From positions 16,707,207 through 16,771,206 of the forward strand of contig NC_089983.1 of the NCBI RefSeq assembly GCF_036417845.1: a DNA stretch of 64,000 nt, given 5' to 3'. Origin of the DNA: Apteryx mantelli. Its lineage: Eukaryota > Chordata > Aves > Apterygiformes > Apterygidae. Shown one piece after another: positions 27,301 through 38,358 of this stretch; the stretch's first letter is position 1; each line of letters starts with the position of its first letter. A model generated the notes under the pieces. The model did no database searches. It was not told the DNA's origin and worked only from the letters and a program-made list of their open reading frames with translations. A program made the translations under genes and the position numbers.

Positions 27301-28764
27301 CAATACCTATGGGGTATAGCCTCTGGGTGATGTTACTATACTAAAATTTCCAGTCTTGTCTTTTTTTATGGAAATAGTCTAGGTGATAAAGTGTACCTGA
27401 TACATGTTTCAGTTAGGTTTGTTCTGTGTGGCTTTTTTTGCTGCTACTCCCTGTGAAAGAGACAGGGATGAGCTTTAGACCAGTGACATCCTCTTATATA
27501 CCTAGCTGTGCAAGCCTAGGGTAAAGCTGCAGACCAGCCGGATGTCACAGCTCTGCAGCTACAGTAGAAAGGATTGTGTGAACTCTCCATAATCTCTTCA
27601 GTGCGAACTTGGACAGGTTGTCCCAGCTCTCTGTGTTGATCCTGTTAGCCAGGCTCTGTTGGCTTGAAAGGAGTTAGTTACTCTGTCTTAGCAGTGCAGG
27701 GACATGGGAGTTACAAACATCTTCAATCATGGTAGCTGCTTTCCAAGAAAACGTTTGTCTATGCTGACATACCAGTATCCATATCAGTAAGCGCACCCTA
27801 ATACCGATATAGGCATGTCAAGTTAGCTAAGGGTACAGCTTTTTACTCAGATAAAGCCTTTATTTGAAAAAACGTTGGGGGGAAAAAAGTACTCCTTTTT
27901 GAAAATGAGTATGTTAGAGCTGTGGCATCACTGTCATGACTAGCATGGTAGTAGTCCTCTGATAATAAAATTCAAATCTTGCCTTGGATCTCTTCTATAA
28001 TGCACTGCATTTGCTTGAATAAGGGCCAGGCTTGAGTACTGGTCACAGCTCTAAATTTAGCCCTCAAATATAGGGTGTTACAAAAGTGCTCACTCAGCTG
28101 TAGCAATTTTGAATGCTAGACTCTGGATATGTATTTATGACATTTTCCTGATGTACCTTTGTTAGCTCTGCCTGTGCTTACATCTTCTGCGTACTGGCCC
28201 CCTCCATTCTGAAGTTTTTGTGTGAGAACTGATGCAGTAAGTTGTTCTGAAAGCCCAGCAGTGCCTGATGGGCTACTTGGCAAGGAGCGTAGACCTGTCA
28301 GAAATGTTCAGAACCCACCAAACTGCTGCTTCGGTATAACATGCTTGAATAACAACTCATTCCTGAGGTAAGGAAGTCACAGCTGGTGGGATGGAAGAGG
28401 TAACCCTTAGCCAAGCAGCAAAGGTAATAGGGGGGTGACATTTGTTTCCGTCTAGATGCAGAAGTGTATAGGACAAATGAACATATATATTACAAATGAA
28501 CTGTACGAAAATGTACTGAAAAGGTCTAAAATGATGTTCTATTACACTCTGAATTAATTGAACTATTCTCTGACCAAATAATGTTCCGCATAGACATCTT
28601 AAAAGTATATATATTTATGCTGAACTATATGCTTTTGCCCTTAGGGGAGTTTTTCAGGCAGTCTAAATTATATGGTCGTTTTGTAATCTGAGCTGATGTT
28701 TAACATCTGAGCTGAGTCACCAAATTTGAGTCCAAAGGAGACAAGAGTGTGCATGCACAATTTG

Positions 28765-28806
28765 TCTTTTCTTTCTTTCCCCCCCCCCCCCCTCCTTCTC
28801 TCTCCT
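28765..28806. repeat. Pure pyrimidine tract with C14 core
   Basis: Forty-two consecutive pyrimidines: a CTTT-rich left arm, C14 at 28779-28792, and a CTTCTCTCTCC-type right arm. The arms are roughly mirror-symmetric in composition. Confidence 0.92.
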
Positions 28807-30670
28807 GTATGGAAACTTGACTGTGGAATTTCAGCATGGTAATTTTTAGCTTTATCTTAGAATATCTGAATAGTTTCCAGAAGTAAATTCCTGTGCTATT
28901 CATAGTTTACCAGCAGTAAGCTTAGAGGATGAGTTAGCAGACTGAAGGCAGGGTATTCTCAGCACGGTTTGCTTTTTTTTGTTGTTAATGGAGAAGTTGA
29001 AAAATTTTGTTTAGAAGATTTAAAAAATGCTGTCTCTTAAGATGCTTCCGTTTATTGGAAATATTTGTGATTAAAAAGGGAATCTGGTTAAAAGATTCTG
29101 CTCATACAGTTTCTTTTCTGGAAGCTAATAGGTTTATTAAGTTCTTTCATCATCATTGCCTTGTGTAGGCTGCTTTTAAAAACCACTTCAGTAATTGCCT
29201 TGTCCTATCATGAAGGTCTATGGGCTTTGTTAGAGAAGAAACAAAGCAGATCAGTAGAAAATTAAGATGTGTCTGAATTTAACTCATCTCTTTGCTTTTT
29301 TGAATAGAAAAAATTATATTTCAAGACAGTTATTATCCAATTACCAATTACCTTGAAATTTACTTCATTTAAAAAAAAAAAAGTCACTCAAATACTTAAA
29401 TTGTATTTGAGTTCTATGTCAGTTTTTATGGTTTAAGGTGATAGTTTCCTACCATTTTGAAGAGCTTTCTTTTATTCTGTTCTTTTATGAAAGAACACCA
29501 CAACTGAAAGAAACATCCAGAACTGGCTATTCAAGGAAAACAGCGAATACAAATTTACAGTCAAATGTGCAAATTAGAACTGAGGAGAAGAGAGCAATGT
29601 CTTTTAATCTCTCTGAGATGTCTTCAGTGTCCTTGTAATTAAAAGGATAAATGGTGTCATAACTGCAATGATGTGATTTTCAAGTTCAACATCTCTCTTC
29701 TGCTTTTAATTTAATCCCAAATTCTCTAGGTTTAACCTGATTTTTTTTTTTTTTTCCTTCCAAGAAATCCATCTCTAGACTTGTTCCTATCACTTAGCTG
29801 GATAACTTATTGTTTAAAACATGCAGCTTGTTATTGGGAATCTATATAGTATTGGGAGTATGTGTGTCAGTAGCTCAGTCAGTGATCTTTTGACGTTTCA
29901 GAATTGTTGGCCACCTGTAGATTTAAACTGTGTAACAGCTTCAAATACGTGAAACACCTTTTATTTCAAATGCAAATCTAATGAGCATTCAGGCATTATC
30001 AGTAGCAATATTGAACAGTTAGCTGAAGAGTCTCATCACTCTTCTGCCTGATGTCAATGCCCAGAACTTTACAATTACACAATATAAAAGTTGCTACATT
30101 TTTGAAATACTGAATTTTATGATCTACTGGAAAAATATTAAATAAATTCATGCTACATGATACAGGTTGATCAATTCATATGCTAAGTCATTCTAAAGAT
30201 GTAAGTTATACCCGTGGTGATGGAAATAAAGAGGCATTATTATTCTGTGCTTGGTAAATAGTATGTGGGGAAATAGGGAAATGGAGAGCACAAATAGCCT
30301 ATCTTTCTTGGTACTTCAATACTGTGAATGTCTTTTACATTCACCTTTGTTTTTTATTCAGGCAGCTGAATAGGAAGCATCCAGACATTTATTTGCTTAA
30401 CTTGAATGTGATAAAATGCTAGCTAACAGGGAAAAATCTTAATAATCAGATAGTGAAAGAACTTCTCAGAGGAAATAGTGTAAGTTCAAGATCACAGGAA
30501 ACTTGATGAGTAGGAAATATTCCATAGGGTATGAGGGAATGATACTGTACTGCAAGAAGAGAGCTTCTGGGCAAAAAGATGTGATCCTCTTTTCTTGCTT
30601 CTATCTATATAGAAAAGGATGCTTCATGTCAACTTTTTTTCTTTCCAGACCAAATCTGTGTCTCTAAATA

Positions 30671-30760
30671 GTCATAGAAATACTAGAAAATAGTTGTGGA
30701 AGGAACTTGAAAGAGCTATCAAGTCCCTCTCTTTGCTTCAGGCAAGATCAGATACTGATG
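30671..30760 (-). repeat. CR1 LINE 3'-end fragment
   Basis: Read on the + strand, TCATAGAAATACTAGAAAAT is followed by a GTGGAAGGAACTTGAAAGAG core, then ATCAAGTCCCTCTC and CAGGCAAGATCAGATAC. This follows the reverse complement of CR1 3' ends in order: octamer repeat, GGAAGGAACCTTGAGAG, TCATCAAGTCC, then GGCAGGATCAA. Order and spacing are retained with scattered substitutions, so it is an old 5'-truncated copy in antisense to HECW2. Confidence 0.72.
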
Positions 30761-30901
30761 GTTTTGCTGAGTAAGTAGCTGGTGGATTTTCTGGGGAAGG
30801 GTGCCTCTGTCCTGCTGTCGAAGGTATGATGCCAGCTCTAAAGGAGCTTTAAAGCACTGGAGTATTGAGAGCTGGCTAAGTGCAGACTGGTGAACCACAT
30901 G

Positions 30902-30921
30902 AGTTAACCATATGGTTAACT
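30902..30921. repeat. 20-bp perfect palindrome
   Basis: AGTTAACCATATGGTTAACT is identical to its reverse complement. It contains two GTTAAC sites around a CATATG centre. GTTAAC resembles half-sites of HNF1-like homeodomain factors, and CATATG is an E-box; neither is proof of function. Confidence 0.9.
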
Positions 30922-32139
30922 GTAAGTTGTCTTTGTAGGCAGGTTTTGCAGCTTATAGTGAATTCTAACTATTCTGCTTTTGGCAGAGCCTTTAGCTAGC
31001 TTGAAGACAGCACACAGATAGGTGCAAATGGACTCTAGTCATATATATCCGGTGTTGGTAGGCCTAGACATTGAAATACCTCATGAAAGTTATATGCTGG
31101 TCTTGAGACTTACGTGATGTGTGAGTTACCAACTGGGAAGATCTTGTTTAGAAAATATGTGCAAGGGCACTTAAAACTTTACACCGTATTCTATTACTGC
31201 AAATAGAATCACTCCAGCAGTGGTGACAGCAGAAGTGTGGGAACACAGGTTTAACAAAATGCCTTAAAAAAGGAAAGAAGAGAAAGGGGGAATATCTGCC
31301 ATGTTAAAAATCACTAAAAAAGTCTTTTCTGGGATGTGTTTATTGTAATATCGGAATATAAAGGGAAACTAAGTGCACTGAGTAAGCGACAGGTTAGCGC
31401 TAGGGAGCAGCAGCTCAGCAGTTGCAGCTCATCTGCTAATCAGAAGAAAGAAGGGCTCTGGGCCTTGGTTTGAAGATGGGTTTGCAAACATAGGGTTCCT
31501 TTTATTATCGGACACATCACTAGTTGCTAAGTAAAAGATGTTTAATTTAAAAAATACATATTTTATACATTAGCACCTAATATATTTTAAAAGCTTTTGT
31601 GCAAAAAATTTTACATGGGCCTTTCTCTGACATGAGGCTTTTTGCAAAATCTGAAATAGAATATTTTAATTTTTTGGAAGAGACTTCAAGTGTTCTATGC
31701 AGGATTTTTTCTTTTAATCAACACCAGTATCATAATGAAGGTTTTCCATAAATGTTTTGGGAATCTTTAAGTAGTATTTCAAATGCAGATGCCAGCTGGA
31801 GGAAAGAGCTACAGAAGAACAAAAAAAGGGCTATTTTTTGAGCTCTTTGAGGGGGGGAACCCCCAAATTCTGAATTTACTCAACAAACCATGTTTTGGGT
31901 TTTTTTCAGCCACTTACAGCTTAAAGCTGGTTTGGGCCTTTTAATTTTTATTGTTGCATTTATAAATCTTTTTGTACTGAACAAAACAATGTCATATAGC
32001 ATATGATTGGGAAACCAACAGATGTTTTTTCTTCTTCATATTCTTAATGTGTTCTTCTGCTTGTCTTTGTAATTATGTAGATCTCTTGTCACCCCCTCAT
32101 GTGAGTGACATTTGAGAGACACTAAGTTTGGCTGTGGGC

Positions 32140-32160
32140 AAAAAAAAAAAAAAAAAAAAA
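32140..32160. repeat. Poly(A) tract, A21
   Basis: Twenty-one uninterrupted A lie just before a moderately GC-rich patch. No retroelement body was identified on either side. Confidence 0.95.
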
Positions 32161-32189
32161 TCAAAATACATTTGGATGAGGGCAAAATT

Positions 32190-32560
32190 GTGGGCCGGTT
32201 GGGTGGGCCGGGTGTCCCTGCCCACCTGGTGTACAGCTGCAGAGAGCTCGTATGTAGAGCAGGTCTTGAGCGCTTTGCCTGCTCTCCTAGCTCGGACTGC
32301 CGAGTCGCCCGCCCCCCTCCCCTCTTCCAGGGGACGTATGGGACATCGTAGTGCTGTGACTCAAAGTCGTTCCCAAAATGAGACGTGCTAGTCACTGCTT
32401 CCCCAGCGGCAGCCTTGGTCACCAGCTTAGGGCGCCTGTTGCCCCGTCATTTGCAGGCCAAACCCTCGTACAGCAGTGGAGAGATGCCAGTCGCGCAGGG
32501 TCAGCCCGAAACAGGCTGTTCGCTGTAAATGCTGTGGGAGGAGGCTGCTAGCGAGACCCG
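32190..32560. other. Moderately GC-rich patch
   Basis: GC is raised with scattered CpG over about 370 bp, directly after an A21 tract and about 3.5 kb before the HECW2 coding exon. No coding or retroposed sequence was recognised. Confidence 0.5.
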
Positions 32561-33756
32561 TAAGCCACCTAACAGACTCCTGCGTAAACAAGAAATGATT
32601 CCCTGTTATGGGTAAGATATAAACAGAGCAGCGTGTGAACTCTATTTTTGTTTTACATGTTTGTTTTTCTTTTCTGGTGTAATTCCTGTGCTGGTGTTTC
32701 CTTTTCAATCATACCTTCATTTATAATTCCCAGCCTTTCATTCATGTATTTTTTTTTTAAACTACTGAATATTTGACTGTATGTCAGAAATGCTTTGAAG
32801 TCTCCTGTAGCTAAGAAGGCTGGACAAAGGAATTTTTTGAATGTCTTGTGTATCCAATGGAGCTTTCTAAATTCCTTATTTTTCCCAGATCTCTTCCCTT
32901 TGTGTTAGTAATTAAGAGCTATATTTAGGTATAAGTAATCCTGAATTTGTGCCACTTAGAGATTATGAGGAAATCAATCCTACTTTTCTCTAAGCTTCTT
33001 GTGAAGTGTTGAAGAAAACACTGTGATACAGATAAGCAGCTTTGATGCAAGGTTTCACCTTTCTACTGAAACACTTGGCTGAAGTAAATTTCTCAAGTGT
33101 CCGTATTTTCCTATGCTTTTGATTCGATTTCCACATTTTAGCTTGCCTTCACTAAACAATGTTCCTTGCCCATTGACACTTAGTGAAACTCCTGCTGTGG
33201 ACACACTCAGCCCTGCTTACCTAAGCCTGATACCAAGGCAAGGGCCTGTAGACAATTATGGATGTTGCCTTTACAGGCTAGTCTGGGTGCAAATGCCATG
33301 TGAGTGGCACCTAGCCTGAAGCGGAGGTGGCAGGATAATTCCTATCTTCAGTGCCTGGTAGGATGTATCTGTTAGTGTACTATTAGTTATGTTATTGGTA
33401 ACATGGATCTGGGACTGTTAATCAAATGGCAGATAAACAATTCATTTTGTAGGAAGAAAATCACTGTGTACGGTTTCCATCCCATCTTCAGAATGAATTT
33501 TCAGACTTCAGCTATCTAGTGACTCTCTTTTCCCTTCCATCACTCCTTATAGTTTGGGGTTTAGGGCAATCATCTTTTCCCTTTTACAATAGGTCGTTGT
33601 ATTTATCTCAAAGCAAATCTCCTTAATCCACTTCGCAGCCTGTTGTGAGACTCTAAGTTGTGGAGTTCTGACACTAGGCACTGTCTCCTCTTTACAACCT
33701 CTTTCCCCAAAGTTTAAAAAATGCTCTAAAAGTGCGAGTCTACTGAGTTTTTGGAG

Positions 33757-33772
33757 TTTTTTTTTTTTTTTT
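33757..33772. repeat. Poly(T) tract, T16
   Basis: Sixteen T are followed by CATTATAG, giving an acceptor-like context ending at 33780. See the micro-exon finding. Confidence 0.93.
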
Positions 33773-34159
33773 CATTATAGGAGCTCATTTACCTGTGAGT
33801 TTAATTTGTTCCTTGCTCGTTGATTTTGATTGCTTTGGGTTGCAGTATTTGCTGGAATTGTCATTTAAGTCATAACTTGAAGACACCTGAATTGTTGAAT
33901 AGTATCAGAGAAACTGAGCAGTGTGTGTTTGTGGTTTCCTTTCAAAAATTGTAATTATGTACATGATTCACCAAAATGATAACAGTTGGCACTTAAGAAG
34001 ACTGAATGTTGTAAAGGAGCTAAAAAAGTGAAGTTTGTTAATAATTTCCTCGTGATCTTGTGTTTTTGAGACATCCTGCAAGTATGTAAAGTACTATTTC
34101 TGTTGTGACTAAGAGAAGAAAAACAGAATGTTATTTTTAACAATCTTAAGACCTTTGGG

Positions 34160-34208
34160 AAAAAAAAAAAAAAAAGCTGAGCACTCTGTTTTTTTGTTTT
34201 TTTTTCCT
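34160..34208. repeat. Poly(A) followed by interrupted poly(T)
   Basis: A16 at 34160-34175 and an interrupted T-rich run at about 34188-34208 are separated by a dozen mixed bases. Together they could form an A/T stem. Confidence 0.85.
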
Positions 34209-34558
34209 TTCAATAATTAAATGTCTTCTGACCTTTAGAGGTAGTGGTTTCTGCTTAATAAACCAGCTGTCAGACATTTGATTGATAGAAGTAGCAAACT
34301 GTAGATCTAATTACAATTCTAATACTATGGAAGTGGCCAACCAATCATAATTCTTTTCTAGTGGGTTCTACCTAATTTTAAATTGGAAGCTTACTTGCTT
34401 GAAACAAGGAACATTACAGCAGCTGACATTCAGCACTGTCTGACAATGCTTGGGTTATTTTAAGAGTGCAAATATGTCCGTGTATGATAGCTGAAGGGTA
34501 TGACACCAAGAAGAAAGCCTGAGAATACTACACAGGTATCCTTTATTTTCTTTTTTGT

Positions 34559-34574
34559 ATGTGTACGTACACAT
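34559..34574. repeat. 16-bp perfect palindrome
   Basis: ATGTGTACGTACACAT equals its own reverse complement. It sits in a TA-rich stretch running to about 34630. Confidence 0.9.
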
Positions 34575-36060
34575 TTATTTCTATATATGGTTATTTATAT
34601 ATATGGTTTTATTTATTTTTTATATATAAATTAAGGAGATTCGTCCTTCAGTATACATCCTTTACAGAAGACACTATAGCGGTATAATTGCCATTGTCAC
34701 TGGTTGCAGTCTGGTCAGAAATGTTGAAATAGTATTTTCAAATTGTATGAGAAGTGCAAGAAACGCACGAAGCAATTCCTGCCTGGTGAATTCTGTAGTT
34801 ACTGGGCAAGAGGACTGTTTTGGCTTGGTCTGGTTTTTGGAGGAAATACACTGTTCATATTGCAGGTGATCACAGTATGGAAGATCACCTTCACAAATTT
34901 GACTGAAAAACAGATTAACAGAATATTCAGTTTCTCCTAAAAGCAAACAGTTCTGCCAACGGAAGGCTTTTATTTCCTCTGTAAAATGAAGAAATGATGG
35001 GTTGATGTAAACTTTAACTTCTGAAAAGAGGCAAACACATAATGTTAGGTCAAAGTCGCATAATTTGGTTAAGGAAATTTTCATATTTCCCTCCACGTAA
35101 AGAGACTCCCTGTCTCTGAGTTAATCCTGCTGCAAGATCTTCCCTTTGTTTTGATAGTTCTGCTCCTGTCTTTCATTTCTGATTATTTAGCTCTAGTTGT
35201 GGCTAATGTGAGGCTTATTTTCAGATAGTGGTATTTCTAGTAGCTGCAGATTATAAAATGTGAATTATGCATGTGAAAGTATGGTATGATGATAATGATG
35301 TGAGCAGACCAGTGAAGACCTTCTAGTATCCCCTCAGGGTTAGAGGAAAGCTGTTGAGTTTAAGGCCTGTGTTCTGTGATGTATGGAAAAGAACAAAACC
35401 AAACTTAACCTGATGTGGGCCAGTTGAACCTACGTCCATATTCTAAAGTACTTCATTCATTGATCTGACTTGTTTTTGTATGATTCAGAGAATCACAGAT
35501 CCTATATTTTGTATTGTAAAAAGTAAAATTCTTAAAAAATTATTTTATAGTGGTGCAGTTTTGTGATACCTTATTTCTACTGAAATGGTATGCCCAGCGT
35601 TATTAACATCCTTAACATGTCTCTGATTCTGAATATATAACACGTAAAGAACATTATTTGAAACTAATATATCAAAGTGAAGGTATATGATATACTGTTG
35701 TGATTTCTTAGGTGGAAGTGGACTTCACTATATCTTTGCTCTTTAGGCCACTGCCAGACTTAATTCACTTAGTTACTGTAGCTACTAATGCTTGGTAGGT
35801 CTCAAATATTTTGCTTTTTGTTGCTTTCTAGCTTTATAAACATCATTTCATAGTTAACTCTGAATTTTGTTGCAAGTGATTCATGCATTTTGTTCTGCTA
35901 TTTGGAATATTAAGGTGGCTGCAGTGGTATATTAAGGAATTAGAAAATTTACTCAGTCTGTTTTAGGCTATTATAGGGACAATCCTAAATTAAAACATTT
36001 TTGGACCAAGGTCTTTCCATTTAATGTTTGATGGAGTAACCTGCTGTTTCACTTTACCAC

Positions 36061-36086
36061 TTCCTTTCTTTTCTTCTTCACGACAG
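36061..36086 (+). promoter_or_regulatory. 3' splice acceptor of HECW2 exon
   Basis: A pyrimidine-rich run (36061-36079, T and C only) is followed by CACGACAG ending in AG at 36085-36086, directly before the exon. The tract length and AG position fit a U2-type acceptor. The base before the AG is C, as preferred. Confidence 0.85.
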
Positions 36087-36135
36087 ATCATTAAACAACA
36101 ACTTTTTCACGTAAATTGACAAAAGCGAAGAAGAG
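36087..36135 (+). other. HECW2: 5'-UTR part of HECW2 coding exon
   Basis: These 49 bases lie between the inferred splice acceptor and the start codon. No other ATG occurs in them, so the first AUG in this exon is the HECW2 start. The in-frame TAA at 36112-36114 confirms the reading frame does not extend into the leader. Because the exon begins at a splice acceptor, the cap-proximal leader must come from at least one upstream non-coding exon that I could not place. Confidence 0.8.
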
Positions 36136-36427
36136 ATGGCCAGTTCAGCTCGAGAGCATCTGCTTTTTGTGCGACGTCGCAATCCACAATTACGGTATAC
36201 TCTGAGCCCAGAGAATCTGCAGAGTTTGGCATCTCAGGGCACCATGGCTGAGAACATGAACTTGCAGCGTGCCAACAGTGATACTGATTTAGTGACCTCA
36301 GATAGCAGGTCTAGTCTGACAGCAAGTATGTATGAGTACACCTTGGGGCAATCTCAGAACCTCATCATCTTCTGGGATATTAAAGAGGAAGTGGACCCAA
36401 CTGACTGGATAGGACTTTATCATATAG
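36136..36427 (+). CDS. HECW2: HECW2 first coding exon (HECT-type E3 ubiquitin ligase, N-terminus)
   Basis: This exon encodes residues 1-97 of HECW2, a cytoplasmic NEDD4-like E3 ligase that transfers ubiquitin from E2 to substrates; family targets include p73 and the GDNF/RET pathway. The start reads [18 protein letters not shown]. Residues 45-51 are RANSDTD, and residues 80-95 ([16 protein letters not shown]) open the HECW N-terminal domain, whose DWIGLY core resembles SKICH-type motifs. The C2, WW and HECT domains lie in later exons outside this window. HECW1 shares [12 protein letters not shown] and WDIKEEVD but starts quite differently, so HECW2 is the better call. The ATG has G at -3 and G at +4, and an in-frame TAA at 36112-36114 blocks an earlier start. 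The exon ends after codon 97 plus one base (phase 1) at a GTAAGT donor. The frame stays open to 36588 by intron read-through, but that tail resembles nothing in the family. The paralogue assignment rests on my knowledge of the human protein. Confidence 0.96.
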
Positions 36428-36433
36428 GTAAGT
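36425..36433 (+). promoter_or_regulatory. 5' splice donor of HECW2 exon
   Basis: The sequence TAG|GTAAGT is a full consensus match to the U1 snRNA complement from +1 to +6. It splits codon 98 after its first base G. The family has Asp at this position (GAT), which agrees with a phase-1 junction completed by AT or AC from the next exon. Confidence 0.92.
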
Positions 36434-38107
36434 CAGAACCGTGTGGTAATTTTTCAGGGTGTTTGTTGCTCTTTTGCCATTTCATCTTTCCTTTTCTTAT
36501 ATGCATTTTGACACACCACATCACTAATCTAAAGATAATATTGAGATTCTGTAGAGAATTACCCTGGATTTCTCTTTGCTTTTCTTAGTGCAGTGAACTA
36601 TGTGATGAAAACATGATTCTAATTAATATAGATCTGGTTCCATTGTGACCTGCTAGAGACTGAAATGCATTCTTCTTAAAGAACCTAGGTTGCAAATGTG
36701 CACATGGTTTCCTGTTTCCATCTTTACTGGTGACTGGCTTGCAGACTGGAAAATTCAGAGTACTGTATTCATCATGTAACTTGACATGCTTACTGTCTAA
36801 TGTTTATAACATTTTTTGGACAAGAAAACTTTTAACATTAATTAAAAGGTATTTTGTATAATTCTTTGATTTTTTTTATAGAGCTGAAATTGTATCAGTT
36901 CCAAATGAATAAGAATTGCTATTTATGAAGTATTCTTGCAGAAGGAAATCCTCAAAAAGATTCTTTTTTTTCCTCCTTCTCTGTGCTTTTACAGTTATTT
37001 CATTGGAGGGAGCTGGAAAGAATTCTAGATTGTGGCTTGCAGGGTTCTGTGGGCTGTGTGCGCATTAGCAAGTAATGTGGCATAAAAGGAGTAGATGAAT
37101 AAATCAAAGCAGTGGTGCTGAGACCCTGACATAACACTATATGTGATTTGGGATTTTACATTTGTATTAGATTTAATCGCATTCCTGGGTCCAAACATCT
37201 CTTCCCTGTATGTGGTTGGAATTTGTCCAAAGATGAATTTATAAAATTTATGTCCCTATTAGGAATTGGAGCATATTTGGTGGGTAGCTGTGGTGGCATG
37301 TGGGGTTTCGTTTCCTTCTAAAGGAATCCAGTTTGCATGCACTAAAACTGCTCTCTGAATTGAACCAGTGATTGGTAAGCAGGGCTGATCAAGGGGGTTG
37401 TTTCAAAATTGCACTGCTTCTCTGCATTGAATTGCTAATTTGGAAAAAAGCAGTCTATTTAACCTGCCAAAAGCACATATAATAGAAACTGGTGGAAATA
37501 AGTTGGACCACTAGAACTTTGTCCATGCTAGGACTAAGCTTAATGCAATAAAATCAGTCTCAATAGAATTTGGGGGCGAGATTTGCTGTGCCAGCATTTC
37601 CCAAGGCATTTTGTCCTTCATCACTTAATGTTGCATGCTGTGAAGATGCTGTTTCCAGATCTCATTCCTTTCCCTCTGCCACCTTCTTCCAACATTACTG
37701 CAGCTCCACAAGCTGAAAAATATTGACCTGTGCTGTTTCAGTGTTTACTTGGTTATAAAAGCTCATCTGGAGCTGCCTGAACTGCAGAGTCTCTCCTGGA
37801 ACAAACTGCAGATAGGTGCAAACACCTAAGAGACTTAAATGAAGGTCCTCCCTAATAAACAGAGCTAAATCTTTCCAACAGCATAAGCAACTCAGTATGT
37901 TCTGTGCTGTAAAATGCACAGACTCCTAAATGAAGCTTAAATATTCTGTTTTAAATACAATGAGAGGTTCATCTGAATAAAGGCTTGACCTTTCCTTTTT
38001 TTTTTCCTCGTTAATATGTTTCATAGCATTCAGGATTAATATTCAAGACTCTAAAGTACAGCATATTTCTATAAAATCTCCTGTTGGCTCTTGTTGTAGA
38101 TTATGTG

Positions 38108-38121
38108 TTTTTTTTTTTTTT
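38108..38121. repeat. Poly(T) tract, T14
   Basis: Fourteen uninterrupted T inside the HECW2 intron. Confidence 0.93.
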
Positions 38122-38325
38122 ATCCTACTTCCATGATGAAAAACATTTCTACTTTCAATCCCTCGAATCCCTTGAAGTGCAAAACAGTGTTATTGAATTA
38201 CTACAGGATAAGGATCCCATAAGAAATAACCAAATTTAGGCCTCCTTGGGCCTAAAATGCCCACCATGCTACTGTGTAATACCAGAGCATACAAGATTCA
38301 TATTAGTTTTCCTGTTTTCTTGTTA

Positions 38326-38358
38326 AGTGATATAAGGTCCAGTGATATAAGGTCCAGT
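38326..38358. repeat. 15-bp tandem duplication, 2.2 copies
   Basis: AGTGATATAAGGTCC occurs exactly twice in succession (38326-38340, 38341-38355), followed by AGT. The lack of mismatches suggests a fairly recent replication slip. Confidence 0.92.

Larger units (their letters stand above)
18800..30660. other. Non-coding DNA with several simple repeats
   Basis: No exon is supported. The stretch holds the pyrimidine tracts at 21449-21502, 24373-24397 and 28765-28806 and the alternating tract at 23750-23777. The block 27000-28420 is less AT-rich than its flanks and free of simple repeats; it may be an old, unassigned insertion, but I could not place it in any repeat family. Confidence 0.55.
30761..36060. 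other. Non-coding DNA immediately upstream of HECW2 coding exon
   Basis: This is the 3' part of the 5'-UTR intron. It contains palindromes at 30902-30921 and 34559-34574, an A21 tract at 32140-32160, a moderately GC-rich patch at 32190-32560, and a T16 tract leading to an acceptor-like CATTATAG ending at 33780. No coding exon was found. Confidence 0.6.

Noticed and set aside
27590-27640. CR1-like ACAGGTTGTCCCAG
   Set aside because: It resembles the CR1 AGGTTGCCCAGAG block by only about a dozen bases, and the neighbouring blocks are absent.
34940-35000. Possible second MIR (TTTCCTCTGTAAAATGAAG)
   Set aside because: Only one short block resembles MIR, and neither the upstream nor the downstream consensus blocks follow.
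36428-36588. Treating the whole frame 36136-36588 as one 150-residue gene
   Set aside because: A consensus GTAAGT donor interrupts it exactly where the family protein continues with Asp, and the sequence beyond it does not match HECW2.
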